Assembly (NCBI GenBank): GCA_001931905.2
Contig: MSJI02000913.1
Location: forward strand, 1 to 64,000
DNA: 64,000 nucleotides
From: Cladosporium sp. IMV 00045
Lineage: Eukaryota; Ascomycota; Dothideomycetes; Cladosporiales; Cladosporiaceae
Reading direction: 5' to 3'
Of the stretch, positions 1-9,860 are shown piece by piece (within the stretch, counting starts at the first letter, position 1; every line of letters begins with the position of its first letter). A program made the position numbers and the translations under genes. The notes under the pieces were generated by a model. It was not told where the DNA came from, did not search any database, and was given only the letters and a program-made list of their open reading frames with translations.

Positions 1-73
1 CCCCCCCGCCTTCTCTATGCTTTTTCCCCAAGCCCTCGAAACGCTTCGCTGACTCGTGAGTGTGTCGTGATAG

Positions 74-463
74 GTACATCGCCGCCTACCTCCCCTCCAA
101 GACGGAATCCGAGCGACGCGACCCGGACATCTCGCCCTTCTACGCCGATCTGAAGAAGCTGGCGTGCCCGCCGGCACTTTTCACGTGCGGGACGCTGGAC
201 CCCCTACTGGACGATTCGGTGCTGATGGCGACCAAGTGGACGATGGGGGGTGGGGAGGCTTGTTTGAAGCTTTATCCTGGTATGTTGATCGAATGGAATA
301 GTGGGCGGTTTGGTGTCTGAGGGGGGAAGAATGCTGATTTTGGAGCTGACGGTTTGAAAACGCAGGGGCGGCGCATGGGTTTGTGTTTTTCCCCGTTGGC
401 GGGACGCCGGAGACGCAGAAGGCTTTGGACGATATCAAGGTGTTTTTGGATGAGCATTTGTGA
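74..463 (+). CDS. alpha/beta hydrolase (lipase/esterase type), 3' part only
   Basis: Exons run 74-279 and 366-463, joined by an intron at 280-365 (GTATGT donor, GCAG acceptor). The gene enters from outside the window: bases 1-73 look like the end of an intron, with a CTGAC branch point near 49-53 and a TAG acceptor at 71-73. After splicing the product reads DPLLDDS, then about 35 residues on YPGAAHGFVFF, then a C-terminal helix ending DEHL. The first motif fits the acid residue and AHGF the catalytic histidine of the hormone-sensitive-lipase-like alpha/beta hydrolase fold; the serine elbow must lie upstream and is not visible. The substrate cannot be predicted. Family assignment is fairly safe; everything upstream is unseen. 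Confidence 0.75.
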
Positions 464-1054
464 TGAAGCTGGCTGTGGTTTGGGAATGTTCTGGGTCGAT
501 GGGATAGTTGTGATTGAGAAGCTTTGCTTTCAAGCTTCGTGTTGTCGTTGAGATACGAAGAGTCTGGGTCAATGGGATTCGCTGGATTGGGTCCAAAGGC
601 GGACGTACATCGCACGGAAATCCATGCCACGAAGTGAGGTATTTGCATAACAAAAGACTTTGCTCATAAGAAGAAGCGTTGTCAATCTTTGACGGTATTC
701 TCAATATCATTTAAATCGTCGTAGTAAATCAAGTCATTGCGCAGAACTACGTCTCAACCCAGCCATGACGTCTCGCGGCTAACATCATACGTATATATAG
801 AGAAGGAAAGAGGTATATGAGCCATCCAGGGTAGGAGAAAACGCCATATCAAAATCGAAAAAAAACAAAAGAGAAATGAAAATGCATCAATCTCATTACT
901 CCCCCCAAATCCAATGTGCGTGCAACCCGCATCCCAAAGACCAATGTCGACAGCAATCCGTTAATCTCATGTCTGCGTTGAAGCATCAAGTCCGAAACCC
1001 AACCCATCTCCCAAACCATCCATGTATTTCATCGCACCGGGTTGGCCCTCGAAT
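464..1054. other. convergent intergenic region
   Basis: This is 3' flank between the hydrolase (+) and the glycosyltransferase (-). It is AT-rich around 690-860, with an A-rich tract near 858-880. No gene, RNA or repeat is supported; the short reading frames here have no recognisable product. Confidence 0.6.
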
Positions 1055-2731
1055 TCAACCCCTCTTCTTGAAAATCCCATGCACAAATCCGCAAGCCAAC
1101 AAAGGCACAACGGCAATAAACCAGAAAACCCACACGACCCCGACCGCCAGGTAAACCTTGCCCATATCCACCCAAGCGCCATAATACCCCTCCCTCGCGA
1201 CCCTCTCCTCACTCTTCATCGGCGCCGCAGCAAGCGCCGCAGCGAGCTGCACCGCGACGCGATTGTTGATCTTATCCCACGTGGTATCGAGGGCCTGCGC
1301 GCGCGCTTTGCGGCCCATCTCCTCTCTCACAACGGCGTTGGAGGCGAGCATGTGCGCGCTGGCGACGAACTTGTCCATATCGTGGGGCGGGACAAGGAAG
1401 CCCGTGTCGTTGTGCCTGACGGTCTCGCTTGGTCCGCCCTCGTCGCGCGCGATGACGGGCACGCCCGAAGCCATGCTCTCCAGCACCACGAGGCCGAACG
1501 TCTCCGTGATGGAGCAGTGCAGGAAGACGTCTGCGGCGGCGTAGGCGCGCGCCAGCGCGTCGCCGCGCAGCATGCCGGTGAAGACGACGCGGTCGCCGAG
1601 CGGGGCGAAGTAGGCGTGGACTTCGTTTTCGACGGAGGGGTTTTTGTTGCCGCCGACGATGAGGAGTTTGAAGGGGAGTCCGGTGGCGGCGAGACGGATG
1701 GCGGCTTGGGCGAGGAATTCGAAGCCTTTTTCTGGCGCGAGGCGGGAGATACAGGCGAAGATGATTTCGCCGTTCGGGGCGATTTGTTGACGGTAGGAAT
1801 CGGAGCGTCGGCTGGGGTTGAATTGTTGCGTGTCGACGCCTCGGCCGAGGTGTTGCATTTTGTTGTCGGGAGCGCCGGCGCCGGTCATGTATTTGCGGAC
1901 GTAGGCTGAAGGGTAGAAGATAGTTTTCACTGCCGAGGCCTGGAAAAGAAAACCTTGGACGACTTGGAGGAGCCAGACTCCATACTGATCGAGTGGCTGA
2001 GGGAAGAGGATGGTAGAGTAGTGGGAAAGGTCGGTTTGAAAGTTAAGAAGGGTCGGAATAGGAGACCCAAGTTGGCGCAGTTGAACCAGGAATTGGAAGC
2101 CAACACTTGCAGGCGATGCGAGATATATCAAGTCCGGCTTGAAAGTGTGATCGTAGATAACACCCAACCGAAAGGGATATGCAACGGTCAAGTCGGGGTT
2201 GTATGGCAAGGGGAAGCCCTGCAGTCGAAATTCGGGATTTACTCGAACGAGCTTGTTGGCTTCGAGTTTCCTCCTCGCATCCTCACTGCGGCTGCGGTTG
2301 ATCATGCGTGGATTTTTTGATGTACTGCTGCCCTGAGTGTTGAAGTGTTGTGGGAGTTTGTCGGAGGCATCTCGCTCATGGTGCCAAGTCCAAGCACCTC
2401 CAAGAGCTCTTGAGCCCAGAGCAGATGATTTCTTCTCGATAGCACGGAGCCAGTCCTTGTTGACTATGGGAGTCCTTTCCGGTTTTGGCTCGACTGGAAC
2501 GATTGGCTGGCCGGCATAGCTAGGCGCACATGTAGCGACGTTGACTCCATTTCGTCGTAGATAGTCGATCAAGCTCTGTGTTGTGCGACTGACTCCATTG
2601 ACGGGACCGAGAGATTCGCTCGCGAGCAAGACTTTCTTTCCAACCAGTTCGCGTGGAAATTCCGGTGATGTGTCTAGGAAGGATTGCAAGTCGTCTGTAG
2701 CTATGTCTTCGACGTGCGCAGTCTCCATCAT
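1055..2731 (-). CDS. GT4-type glycosyltransferase with C-terminal membrane segment
   Basis: This is a single exon of 558 residues. The N-terminal domain starts near residue 30 (KKVLLASESLGPVNGVSRTT), the typical donor-independent half of a GT-B enzyme. The C-terminal half carries ISRLAPEKGFEFL, then ETFGLVVLE (the E-x7-E motif of retaining GT4 enzymes, about residue 410), then SGVPVIARDEGGPSE. This pattern resembles alpha-mannosyltransferases and sulfoquinovosyl-type glycolipid transferases. A hydrophobic segment of about 25 residues near the C-terminus (VYLAVGVVWVFWFIAVVPLL) ends in KKRG, so the enzyme is probably anchored to an internal membrane, with a lysine-rich tail that could act in ER retrieval. 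Donor and acceptor are unknown. The start at 2731 gives Met-Met; either Met could be used. Confidence 0.85.
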   Translation of the reverse strand: MMETAHVEDIATDDLQSFLDTSPEFPRELVGKKVLLASESLGPVNGVSRTTQSLIDYLRRNGVNVATCAPSYAGQPIVPVEPKPERTPIVNKDWLRAIEKKSSALGSRALGGAWTWHHERDASDKLPQHFNTQGSSTSKNPRMINRSRSEDARRKLEANKLVRVNPEFRLQGFPLPYNPDLTVAYPFRLGVIYDHTFKPDLIYLASPASVGFQFLVQLRQLGSPIPTLLNFQTDLSHYSTILFPQPLDQYGVWLLQVVQGFLFQASAVKTIFYPSAYVRKYMTGAGAPDNKMQHLGRGVDTQQFNPSRRSDSYRQQIAPNGEIIFACISRLAPEKGFEFLAQAAIRLAATGLPFKLLIVGGNKNPSVENEVHAYFAPLGDRVVFTGMLRGDALARAYAAADVFLHCSITETFGLVVLESMASGVPVIARDEGGPSETVRHNDTGFLVPPHDMDKFVASAHMLASNAVVREEMGRKARAQALDTTWDKINNRVAVQLAAALAAAPMKSEERVAREGYYGAWVDMGKVYLAVGVVWVFWFIAVVPLLACGFVHGIFKKRG

Positions 2732-3745
2732 ATTGCTAGTAATAATGGCCTAATGACCAAATATGGACTAGTGTTATCGGCTAGCCTGGCGCCAGGATCG
2801 CAAAGACCAGTGGAGTCGAAGGGAGCGCTTGCTAGAACACTCACTACCTCGTAGGCTATTGCGACTTCAGCGGTGTTGTTGATGTCTGGTATTCTCTTCC
2901 GGTAGACGGTTGTCTATATCATCGAAGTATCGCAGGATCGGCCAGTGTGGCGAGATAGACAAGGCTGAGAGGGTATATCTGCAGACAGATAAGCCTCGAT
3001 ACCAAGACGAAATGTAAGCAATAGATTGACAAGGACGACGACGACGACAGCAAGGATTCATGGAGACGACGTGCGCGGGCTGAAGGCGAGATATTAATTC
3101 CATCAGGGAGCGAGCGACGACGACAACAACGACACATGCTCGCCATGTTGGGCGAGTGGGTTGCTTGCACGAGGCAGGAATGCGAGAGGCACAAAGCCAT
3201 TCCGTGGGGCACGCGCTGAGATGATTGGCCGTGGGTATATCTCCATCCTCACCCCGTCCAAACGGCCTCTTCACCTCGCTACATTGCTGCATCCAACGAT
3301 ATCGCCCACGCGCTCGCTGCTGATGGACAAGTAGACGGTTCAAGATAAAGCTTGCCGTCCGCGTGATGCGTTTCTGTCTCGCTGATGGATGCTCATGGAC
3401 ATGTCATCCCTCGGTCTTTCGCCTGGGAGGGGCATTTCGTCAATACCGCTATCTGGAATACTGTATTTGCCGACCTTTCTCCCTCTCACTCAAACCCTTG
3501 ATTGATCATCCGACCCACCGATGACCACCAACAAGGCCTGAAGAAAAGAGATTACTCCAGTCATTATTTGGATGTACTCTGCCTGCAGCCAATAATCACA
3601 TCTCCATGCTGCACCACCTCAAAACAAAAAAGATAATTCTTCCCAGCCCTGTGACCCACTGAAAGTGTCACATTCGTCGGACAAACACCTCCATTCCCGG
3701 ACTACACTTCCAACACTCCTAGCACTTCCAAGGCTCCCATCACAT
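2732..3745. other. intergenic region, promoter side of the glycosyltransferase
   Basis: About 1 kb separates the glycosyltransferase start (-) from the STE3 stop (-). It contains a short GAC trinucleotide run near 3033-3048 and an A-rich tract near 3620-3640. A 158-codon antisense frame at 2867-3343 is Arg/Cys-rich, shows no domain and is not called. Confidence 0.5.
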
Positions 3746-5360
3746 TCACATACCAGTCCCAGCAACCTCACTCCCCTGACGCACTTCTTTCTTGACCATC
3801 ACTCCATCCGGGGTTACGTGGCGACGCTCGGTCGAGTCTGAGGGGGCGTTCCTACCAGCAGCGACCGTCGAATGGATGGTGACGTCCTGCCTTCTCATGA
3901 TGTTGTTCATGGACACTTCTTCTTGCGCTCCATGCACCACAGCCATGGATCGGAAAGGAGACATTAAACGGTAGAAGCCAGATTGCGTGCGGAGAGATGT
4001 CTGGTCGCTTTGCGGTAGGGCGAGACCCTTCTCCACATCAGAGGCTGGCACATTGCGACGTCCTCCAAGCCATACCGGTAGGTGAGAAGTGATACCGTCA
4101 ACTTTCGGGTCTGCCATGCCAGGGTTCTCCTGTACGGTCTCCAAGTGCTGCATCGTCCTCGGCGACAACGGCTCATTGAACTCCGACGACGCAGTCCCTT
4201 TGGACGAACGCGACTCGGTACCCCAGGACTTGAGCGACTGCGTATGGCTCCTTCGCCAAAACAAAAGTCTCGCCCTGCTCCCCACAGAACTAACCGTACC
4301 AGCATGCGAGGGATTCCTACCCACAGGCTGGTCCCTCACACAAGGCAAACACCTCCCCAACCCAACGGCGCGCAAGCCCTTGGCGTACATCTTCGTGGCA
4401 TCCCTGCCGAAACCGAAGAAGATGAAGACTATGAACGCCGCGCCCAGCCAGATGTAGCGCGTGTAAGCGATGCTTCCCCCAGAATGCTCCGTGACGACCT
4501 CCTGCCAGGCGACGGGGTCGTGGACCTCCGACCAGGAGAAGGGAATGTGCTCCGTGGCGGCTTGCTGGCTGATGACGTAGGCTTGCAAGGGGATGGAGAC
4601 GACGAGCCAGACGATGCAGATGCCGAAGAGGCGCACGAAGCGCGAGCGGTTCGTGTTGCTGTTGGCGAGCAGGGCGGTGAAGTTGCGGCGGTAGCGATGG
4701 AGGCGGATGAGCACGAGAGCTGGTGAGAAATGTCATGTTAGCCGCGCCAGCGAGAGGGAGCGTGAGGACGAATCGAAAAAAACCCACCAGCGTAGTACCC
4801 ACCAACCAACACCCACACTATGGGCGGAGCGATGAGCAACACGTCCGTGACCCAACTATTACTGACGGCCGGCAGACAGCCCACGATCCCCACGATATAA
4901 TACCTCCTGCTCTGCACGACATAATGCAGCGGCATCTGCAGGACCGGCAAGCCCACACACCAGCTCAGCTCAAGCCCAACCCCCCACCTCCTCTGCCCCG
5001 TCGAAAGGCCCAGCGTCGCCTTCTCCGTATCCATGACGCGCGCCAACGCCCGCAGAATGCACGCCACGGAAGCGGGCACGCCGACCCAGCTGGCGACGAG
5101 GATTTTCACTTGCACGTCGCAGAGGCCTTGGCCGTCGTACCACCGGGACATGTCGTCGTGCGACCAGAGCATGGCGTCCAGGAAGCTTTGAAGGTTGAGC
5201 AGCAGGAGCCATGCGATGAGGCTGGTGGCGCCGATGTTGCGGTTGGTAAAGTGCCAGAGCATTGGGGGGAGGATGAGGAGGGAGAGGAGGAGGGAGAAGG
5301 TCGAGAGGAGGATGGCGGAGGGGTAGGGGGCGGTTGATGGTGGAGGTGGGGGTTGTCCAT
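3746..5360 (-). CDS. STE3: STE3-type a-factor pheromone receptor (apparent frameshift at the start)
   Basis: This is a seven-transmembrane fungal pheromone receptor (class D GPCR), which senses the lipopeptide pheromone at the plasma membrane and signals through a G protein. Exon 1 runs down to 4788, an intron occupies 4787-4720, and exon 2 is 4719-3746. TM1 is followed by FTNRNIGATSLIAWLLLLN, the most diagnostic STE3 segment. Later come LPVLQMPLHYVVQSRRYYI, the YYA/ALVLIRLHRYRRNF junction created by splicing, and SRFVRLFGICIVWLVVSIPL. A cytoplasmic tail of more than 200 residues, rich in Ser and Thr, follows TM7. The only well-placed ATG is at 5360-5358 in context CACCATGG, but it is one base out of frame with TM1. 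One extra C in the C5 run at 5352-5348 would give a 515-residue protein. Family is certain; the 5' end is not. Confidence 0.88.
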
Positions 5361-6111
5361 GGTGGATGTGGTGTTGTAACGGTGCAGTCGTGATGAACTC
5401 ACGTCGAGGCGATGGAAGAGCAATCACCAACGTATCCTTAGTCGAAGAAGATAGAACGTGCAGTATTCGTAGTCGTAATCGCAATCGTGGCTATCGATAT
5501 TAACCATCAACCAGGCGTAACAGTAATAGTAGGAACAGCAACAAGATCAGCAGCAGAAGGGAAAAAAAACCCCCTCACCTCCCTCGCAAACCTAACCAAC
5601 AACCAACTCAATAACCCCACTCAATAACCAAAATCGTCAATAGAATCCAATCCTCAATAGCCCACTTGTCAATAGCCCCGAAATCGAAATTGAAACCGAA
5701 CGTGTGAGCCCAGAGTGACATCGCGAATAGAAAAACAGGGGGTTGAACGTGAGATATGCAGGGAGAGACACGTGCGTGTGGTTGGTATGTGATTTCAGGT
5801 ACAATGAGAGAGCATTGCTGGCCTTTTGTGGCGTTGTGGTGGTTGGATGAGGGACGGATTTGGGTGACAATAGGACTTTGGAGGTTTGTCAATAGGGATG
5901 TGGCTTGAATGTTGCAACGTGAGCTCGTGCGGTTTCAACGAGTACTTTTGTCAATCGATAATTGAAACTGGATGTCTTATGATGTTTTCTTAACTGAGGT
6001 TTAGCTGAGATTCGCATGGAGACGGAGTAAGAGTGGTGAAGAGTACTGTACAATGTCGTCACGCAGCGAGCACAATCATTTGGATCTTTGAGCTGACACG
6101 GCATCCGCCAC
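5361..6111. other. intergenic region upstream of STE3
   Basis: About 750 bp separates the STE3 start (-) from the stop of the TAP-like hydrolase (-). It holds the STE3 promoter, including an A-run at 5562-5569 and the TCAATA array annotated separately. An open frame at 5608-5892 on the minus strand is probably promoter sequence read by chance. Confidence 0.5.
5607..5675. promoter_or_regulatory. five-copy TCAATA motif array in the STE3 promoter
   Basis: Five copies of TCAATA, followed by A or G, start near 5608, 5621, 5637, 5653 and 5669; the last four are spaced about 16 bp apart. The array lies roughly 250-310 bp upstream of the STE3 ATG (minus strand, where it reads TATTGA). A further copy is at 5889. 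The even spacing suggests bound protein on successive sites. The CAAT core is loosely like HMG-box sites, but it is not a full match to a known pheromone response element. Confidence 0.35.
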
Positions 6112-8094
6112 TCAGACCCCATCCATCTCTGACAGAGCCTTCCTGACGTTCTGCCAACGCCCATGTCCAAAGAAACCCGCCCCATGCCCGAAAACTGCAT
6201 CCGCCAGCCCTTGATGTCTCTCTACCGCAACCTTCAGCTCCGTATCTTCGACGACCACCTCATCGGGCGTAGGCCCGAAAGGGAGAACATCAGCAGCACA
6301 CGTAGTATTGACAGGTGGCAGTTCTCCCGTCTGGAAATACTGCCGTATGTACCCAAGGGTGCATCTACTGAACGCAGCCGCGGAGCAGTGTCCGCCAGAA
6401 TCCTGCATGAGCGCAACAGCACCGTCAAAGCCTTTCGCCATTTTTTGCGCATACCTGCCAGGCGTGACGGGATCGGCTGTGTTGCCGATGAGCAGCAACG
6501 GGTGGCTGGTCTTTGCTTTCCATGGTCCGGTAAAGCGGTGCACGGCGGGGAGGGTGTAATGTATGCAATTCATTCTTATCGTGCTCCAGATGCTTCCTGA
6601 GGAAGGCGATTGAGCGGCTAGGTCTTTTGCGAAGGATTTGAAAGCGCTGCGATCCATGTAGCTCTGATCGTCGCCGTCGCCGCATGCGATTGCCACTTGC
6701 GCGTCTCTGGTTGCCATTTCCAGGAGAGGGTTTGAAGCGCAGGTCGATGGATGTAGGAGCTGGAGTATTGGTGCGAGGAGTAAGGTGTTTCTTAGCTCGA
6801 TGGCGAGGAGAAAACGTGCTAACCCAGGGAAAGACGCCACCGGTGAGTACAGCGTCCCAAATATGATGGAGCGAACTTCACTGTAGCTGAGGACGTCTGC
6901 GGTTGGTGTATAAACAGCCAATGGGTTGTGGTAAAGGCTCTCGATGATGCTGTCCGTCCGGTTTCTGATGCTCTCTGGAGTGCTCTTGCCGGTCTGGTTG
7001 GCGAGAATGCAGTCGGGATAGCCGACACGAGCACAGTGAAAGTAGAAAAGATCCATCGTCTTCTCGGTATCCATGAGATTGGAAGACCAGTTGCCAGACA
7101 TGTAAGTTCCGTACTCAACCACGCCATCGACGACCAGGCGTTCCACTCGATCCGGAAACATTGCTGCGAATGTGCCTCCGAGGTAAGAACCATAGCTCAG
7201 CCCATAGTAGAGAATCTTCTCTTTGCCAGGCTTGTGCTGAAGCGCGATTGGTACTTTCTCGCGGCCGATGCAACTCCTGAACGGCCGCAGCCATGAAGAG
7301 TGTGTGCTTTGCAACAAAGACGTAGCCTCCTTCTCACGCCACTCCCCATGGCTCTCCACAATCTCAAGCATATCCCTCGCCACCGAAGCGGTTGAAACAT
7401 ACTGCTTAATATCAGAATCATCATCCGCGTGAAACTTCGAGCAGCTCTGCCACTTCGCATCAGACATCGACCAGATCCTACCCAACGCCGCATCCGACGA
7501 CTCAAACCAACCTTCCTCCTGAAGCCGCATCTGCCACTCCGCATCCAAAGTGGGATTGTGAAAACAGTCCACCCTCGGCGTAGAGCGCCCAACACCTCTC
7601 GGGTCGAACGACACGATGTCGAAGTATTTCCCCTCGGTCGAGTTGGTGTCGATCACGGACCTCGCGTATCTGCCCTGCTGCAGGACGAATCCAACGCCAG
7701 AGCCGCCTGGGCCGCCGGGATTGAGCAGGACTGCACCGCCGTATTGTGGGTGGGTGATGGGGACTACGGCAGGCAGTCGGATCACGGCTAGACTGATGGT
7801 GGCTTTTGTGGTTTGGTTGAACCAGTCCATGGGCAGCTCGAGTCGAGCGCATCGGAAGTCGCCGTAGCATGGCGTGTATTTTAGGTGAGTCTTACTTTCA
7901 AGCTCATCCCAGTCAAATGCTGCAGACCCTTCTTGTGACACGGATGGCCGATGAGAACCCAAGGGAGGAACAAAGCGAACGTCAGAGTTGATGAACCAGA
8001 GAGCAGCTATGATGAAAAGAGCCGTGGCTACTACTCTCTCGACAACGAGATGTCCTTGATGGCACACGATGGCCGTGGGCTGCTTGCACTTCAT
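6112..8094 (-). CDS. TAP-like serine hydrolase (peptidase family S33 type), membrane anchored
   Basis: This is a single exon of 660 residues. A hydrophobic stretch at about residues 16-36 behind a short basic N-terminus looks like a signal anchor, so the catalytic part is probably secretory or extracellular. The oxyanion-region motif LNPGGPGGSG lies near residue 125, FDPRGVGRS near 163, and the nucleophile elbow GLSYGS places the serine at 300. The C-terminal TAP-like lid domain holds IGNTADPVTP (acid) and DSGGHCS (histidine). Together these give a complete Ser-Asp-His triad. Family members release N-terminal peptides or cleave small amides and esters; the substrate here is unknown. Neighbouring genes give no hint of function. 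I see no frame break in the coding region. Confidence 0.88.
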   Translation of the reverse strand: MKCKQPTAIVCHQGHLVVERVVATALFIIAALWFINSDVRFVPPLGSHRPSVSQEGSAAFDWDELESKTHLKYTPCYGDFRCARLELPMDWFNQTTKATISLAVIRLPAVVPITHPQYGGAVLLNPGGPGGSGVGFVLQQGRYARSVIDTNSTEGKYFDIVSFDPRGVGRSTPRVDCFHNPTLDAEWQMRLQEEGWFESSDAALGRIWSMSDAKWQSCSKFHADDDSDIKQYVSTASVARDMLEIVESHGEWREKEATSLLQSTHSSWLRPFRSCIGREKVPIALQHKPGKEKILYYGLSYGSYLGGTFAAMFPDRVERLVVDGVVEYGTYMSGNWSSNLMDTEKTMDLFYFHCARVGYPDCILANQTGKSTPESIRNRTDSIIESLYHNPLAVYTPTADVLSYSEVRSIIFGTLYSPVASFPGLARFLLAIELRNTLLLAPILQLLHPSTCASNPLLEMATRDAQVAIACGDGDDQSYMDRSAFKSFAKDLAAQSPSSGSIWSTIRMNCIHYTLPAVHRFTGPWKAKTSHPLLLIGNTADPVTPGRYAQKMAKGFDGAVALMQDSGGHCSAAAFSRCTLGYIRQYFQTGELPPVNTTCAADVLPFGPTPDEVVVEDTELKVAVERHQGLADAVFGHGAGFFGHGRWQNVRKALSEMDGV

Positions 8095-8651
8095 AAAGTT
8101 CTTTGTGCATGACGATGCTCAAGTGTCAATGAGACATTGATGATGCTCAAAGTACTTAAAGTGAAGCAAAAGGGAAGCTCTGGGAAATGGTGAGGTTGAC
8201 ATACCCCGCCATCACGATTATTGCTTTTAGGCAGCACGAATCCTTCTGCGCCCAATTCGGAAGGCGTACTCAATGATCGCTTAATGGGGTAGCTTCGCAA
8301 TAGGCTATGAAATCAAAATGTTCATACCTTGTTCGAAGAGAATTCCATTGTTAGGTAACAGTCTTGTGGTGTAGCCGGGATAATTAGTGATCGTTTTGTA
8401 TCATTGATCCCATAGTGTATACGCAGGTGGATATGTTCGCTTATACTACTGTACCTCACGCCTGTCAACACATTCCCAGGCTGTGAACTGAAAATCAAGA
8501 AACGATGCGCCAATCCCATATCGACCAGCATTCTTCAATTACTATGTTCTTCCATCGATCAATCACACACCCCGGGTATCATCAAATATTGTTTCTTCTC
8601 GCTCACTTTCTCTCCTCGTTTCCAAGCCCAAGATTCGCACAAATTTCACCT
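8095..8651. other. intergenic region
   Basis: About 560 bp lies between the TAP-like hydrolase start (-) and the sirtuin stop (-). The side next to the sirtuin stop (8590-8650) is pyrimidine-rich. No supported gene or repeat. Confidence 0.5.
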
Positions 8652-9860
8652 CTAAGCTTTCTCCCCCTTCTCTCCTTTCTCCTTCGAATCCTCCCTCGCC
8701 TTCCCCACAAAGACATGGCTCAAATTCCCATTCGGATCCTGATGCGGGACGTTTTCGAATGAAGGCAAACCTGAGCTGTTGGGCTGCTGCTTTTGCTGGT
8801 GCTCAGGATTCTCATCTGGCTTCTTATCAACCGACGGCAGACTCTGGCTACTCCCTCGAACTTTTTCCTCATGCCACTTGGCCAAATTGAGGGACTCGTC
8901 GACTTCGGAGGTGAGTTTTGTGATTTCGTCCTCGAGTTTCTCGTCCTTGGTCTTCGCGCTTTGCTTCTCATCCTCATCCTGCTGCTGAGCAGGCGCCGTT
9001 CCAGCCCAGAGAGTCTCTAGTTCGTCCAACCAGCCGCATGCTTTGGCCAGCTTGCGCACGCCGGCGTCGCAGTCGCCCAAAAGAAGAACGTCGTCTGGGC
9101 GAGATCCCAGCCCGCCAACAGCTTCCTGATTGATCAGCACGCGAGGTTTGCCCTGCTGCGCCATCTGGGGCAGGCTGGCGAAAGGCTGGACGGTCAAGCT
9201 GGTGCCCATGACAATGCACAGGTCTGCTTCTTCAGGAAGATGGCGGTTTTCGAAGAAAGCTGAGGGGAGGGCTTCGCCGAAGAAGACGATTTCCGGTTTC
9301 ACCAGGCCGTTACATGCGTGGCATCTGGGGATGGTTTTCGCTTCGATGTGCGCTTTGATTTCTTCTTGAGGGTAGGGCGTTTTGCAGCCGATTTCGATGC
9401 AGCTTTGCCTCGCGAAAGAGCCGTGCGCTTCGACGATTTTGTCGCCGGGCACGCCGGCTTCGCGCTCGAGGCAGTCGATGTTTTGCGTGAAGAGCTTTAG
9501 CAGCAAGCCTTTGTCGTGCAGCAGTTTGATGAATGAGTGGGTGATAGTTGGCCGATAACGGCCGGGATAGAGTTCTTGGGCGAGGGTGTAGAATGGTTCT
9601 GGGTGCTCGCGGAAGTAGTCGATGTCGAACACGGCCTCGGCATATGGCAGGTCTAGTCTCGCGAGGTTGGCGTACAGGCCTGTGTCTGGTGATCTGAAAT
9701 CTGGGATTCCAGCGCTGGTGCTGATGCCTGCTCCGACCATGACAGTGATAGATCGCGCTTTGCCGGCGCGAATGTATTCGGAGAGGCCATCAAGATTTCT
9801 GCTGGTAAGGACCGTAGGTGGGATGGACTCGTCGATCGGGCTGCTTTCTTCTTGGCCCAT
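8652..9860 (-). CDS. HST2: NAD-dependent protein deacetylase, HST2-like sirtuin
   Basis: This is a 402-residue class I sirtuin, removing acetyl groups from lysines of histones and other proteins at the cost of NAD. I chose the ATG at 9860 (MGQEESSP) because the frame upstream is low-complexity and the catalytic core starts shortly after. NAD-binding motifs are GAGIS at 43-47 followed by GIPDFRS, and TQNID at 125-129. The catalytic His is 146 (EAHGS). Zinc ligands are Cys154, Cys159, Cys180 and Cys183. The core is followed by VMGTSLTVQPFA and a C-terminal Lys/Glu/Gln-rich tail of roughly 110 residues. Order of motifs and overall length resemble yeast Hst2 and human SIRT2, which are mainly cytoplasmic. 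A frame reading 67 residues further upstream is open and cannot be excluded. Confidence 0.92.
   Translation of the reverse strand: MGQEESSPIDESIPPTVLTSRNLDGLSEYIRAGKARSITVMVGAGISTSAGIPDFRSPDTGLYANLARLDLPYAEAVFDIDYFREHPEPFYTLAQELYPGRYRPTITHSFIKLLHDKGLLLKLFTQNIDCLEREAGVPGDKIVEAHGSFARQSCIEIGCKTPYPQEEIKAHIEAKTIPRCHACNGLVKPEIVFFGEALPSAFFENRHLPEEADLCIVMGTSLTVQPFASLPQMAQQGKPRVLINQEAVGGLGSRPDDVLLLGDCDAGVRKLAKACGWLDELETLWAGTAPAQQQDEDEKQSAKTKDEKLEDEITKLTSEVDESLNLAKWHEEKVRGSSQSLPSVDKKPDENPEHQQKQQPNSSGLPSFENVPHQDPNGNLSHVFVGKAREDSKEKGEKGEKA

Noticed and set aside
1022..1909. 295-codon plus-strand frame opposite the glycosyltransferase
   Set aside because: It is the antisense shadow of a well-supported conserved gene; its sequence is Asp/Gly/Val-rich with no domain.
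2867..3343. 158-codon minus-strand frame in the promoter of the glycosyltransferase
   Set aside because: Cys/Arg-rich with a Val run from a GAC repeat; no domain and no splice support.
5608..5892. 94-codon minus-strand frame upstream of STE3
   Set aside because: It reads through the TCAATA array; the apparent hydrophobic end arises from the repeat, and it has no link to the receptor frame.
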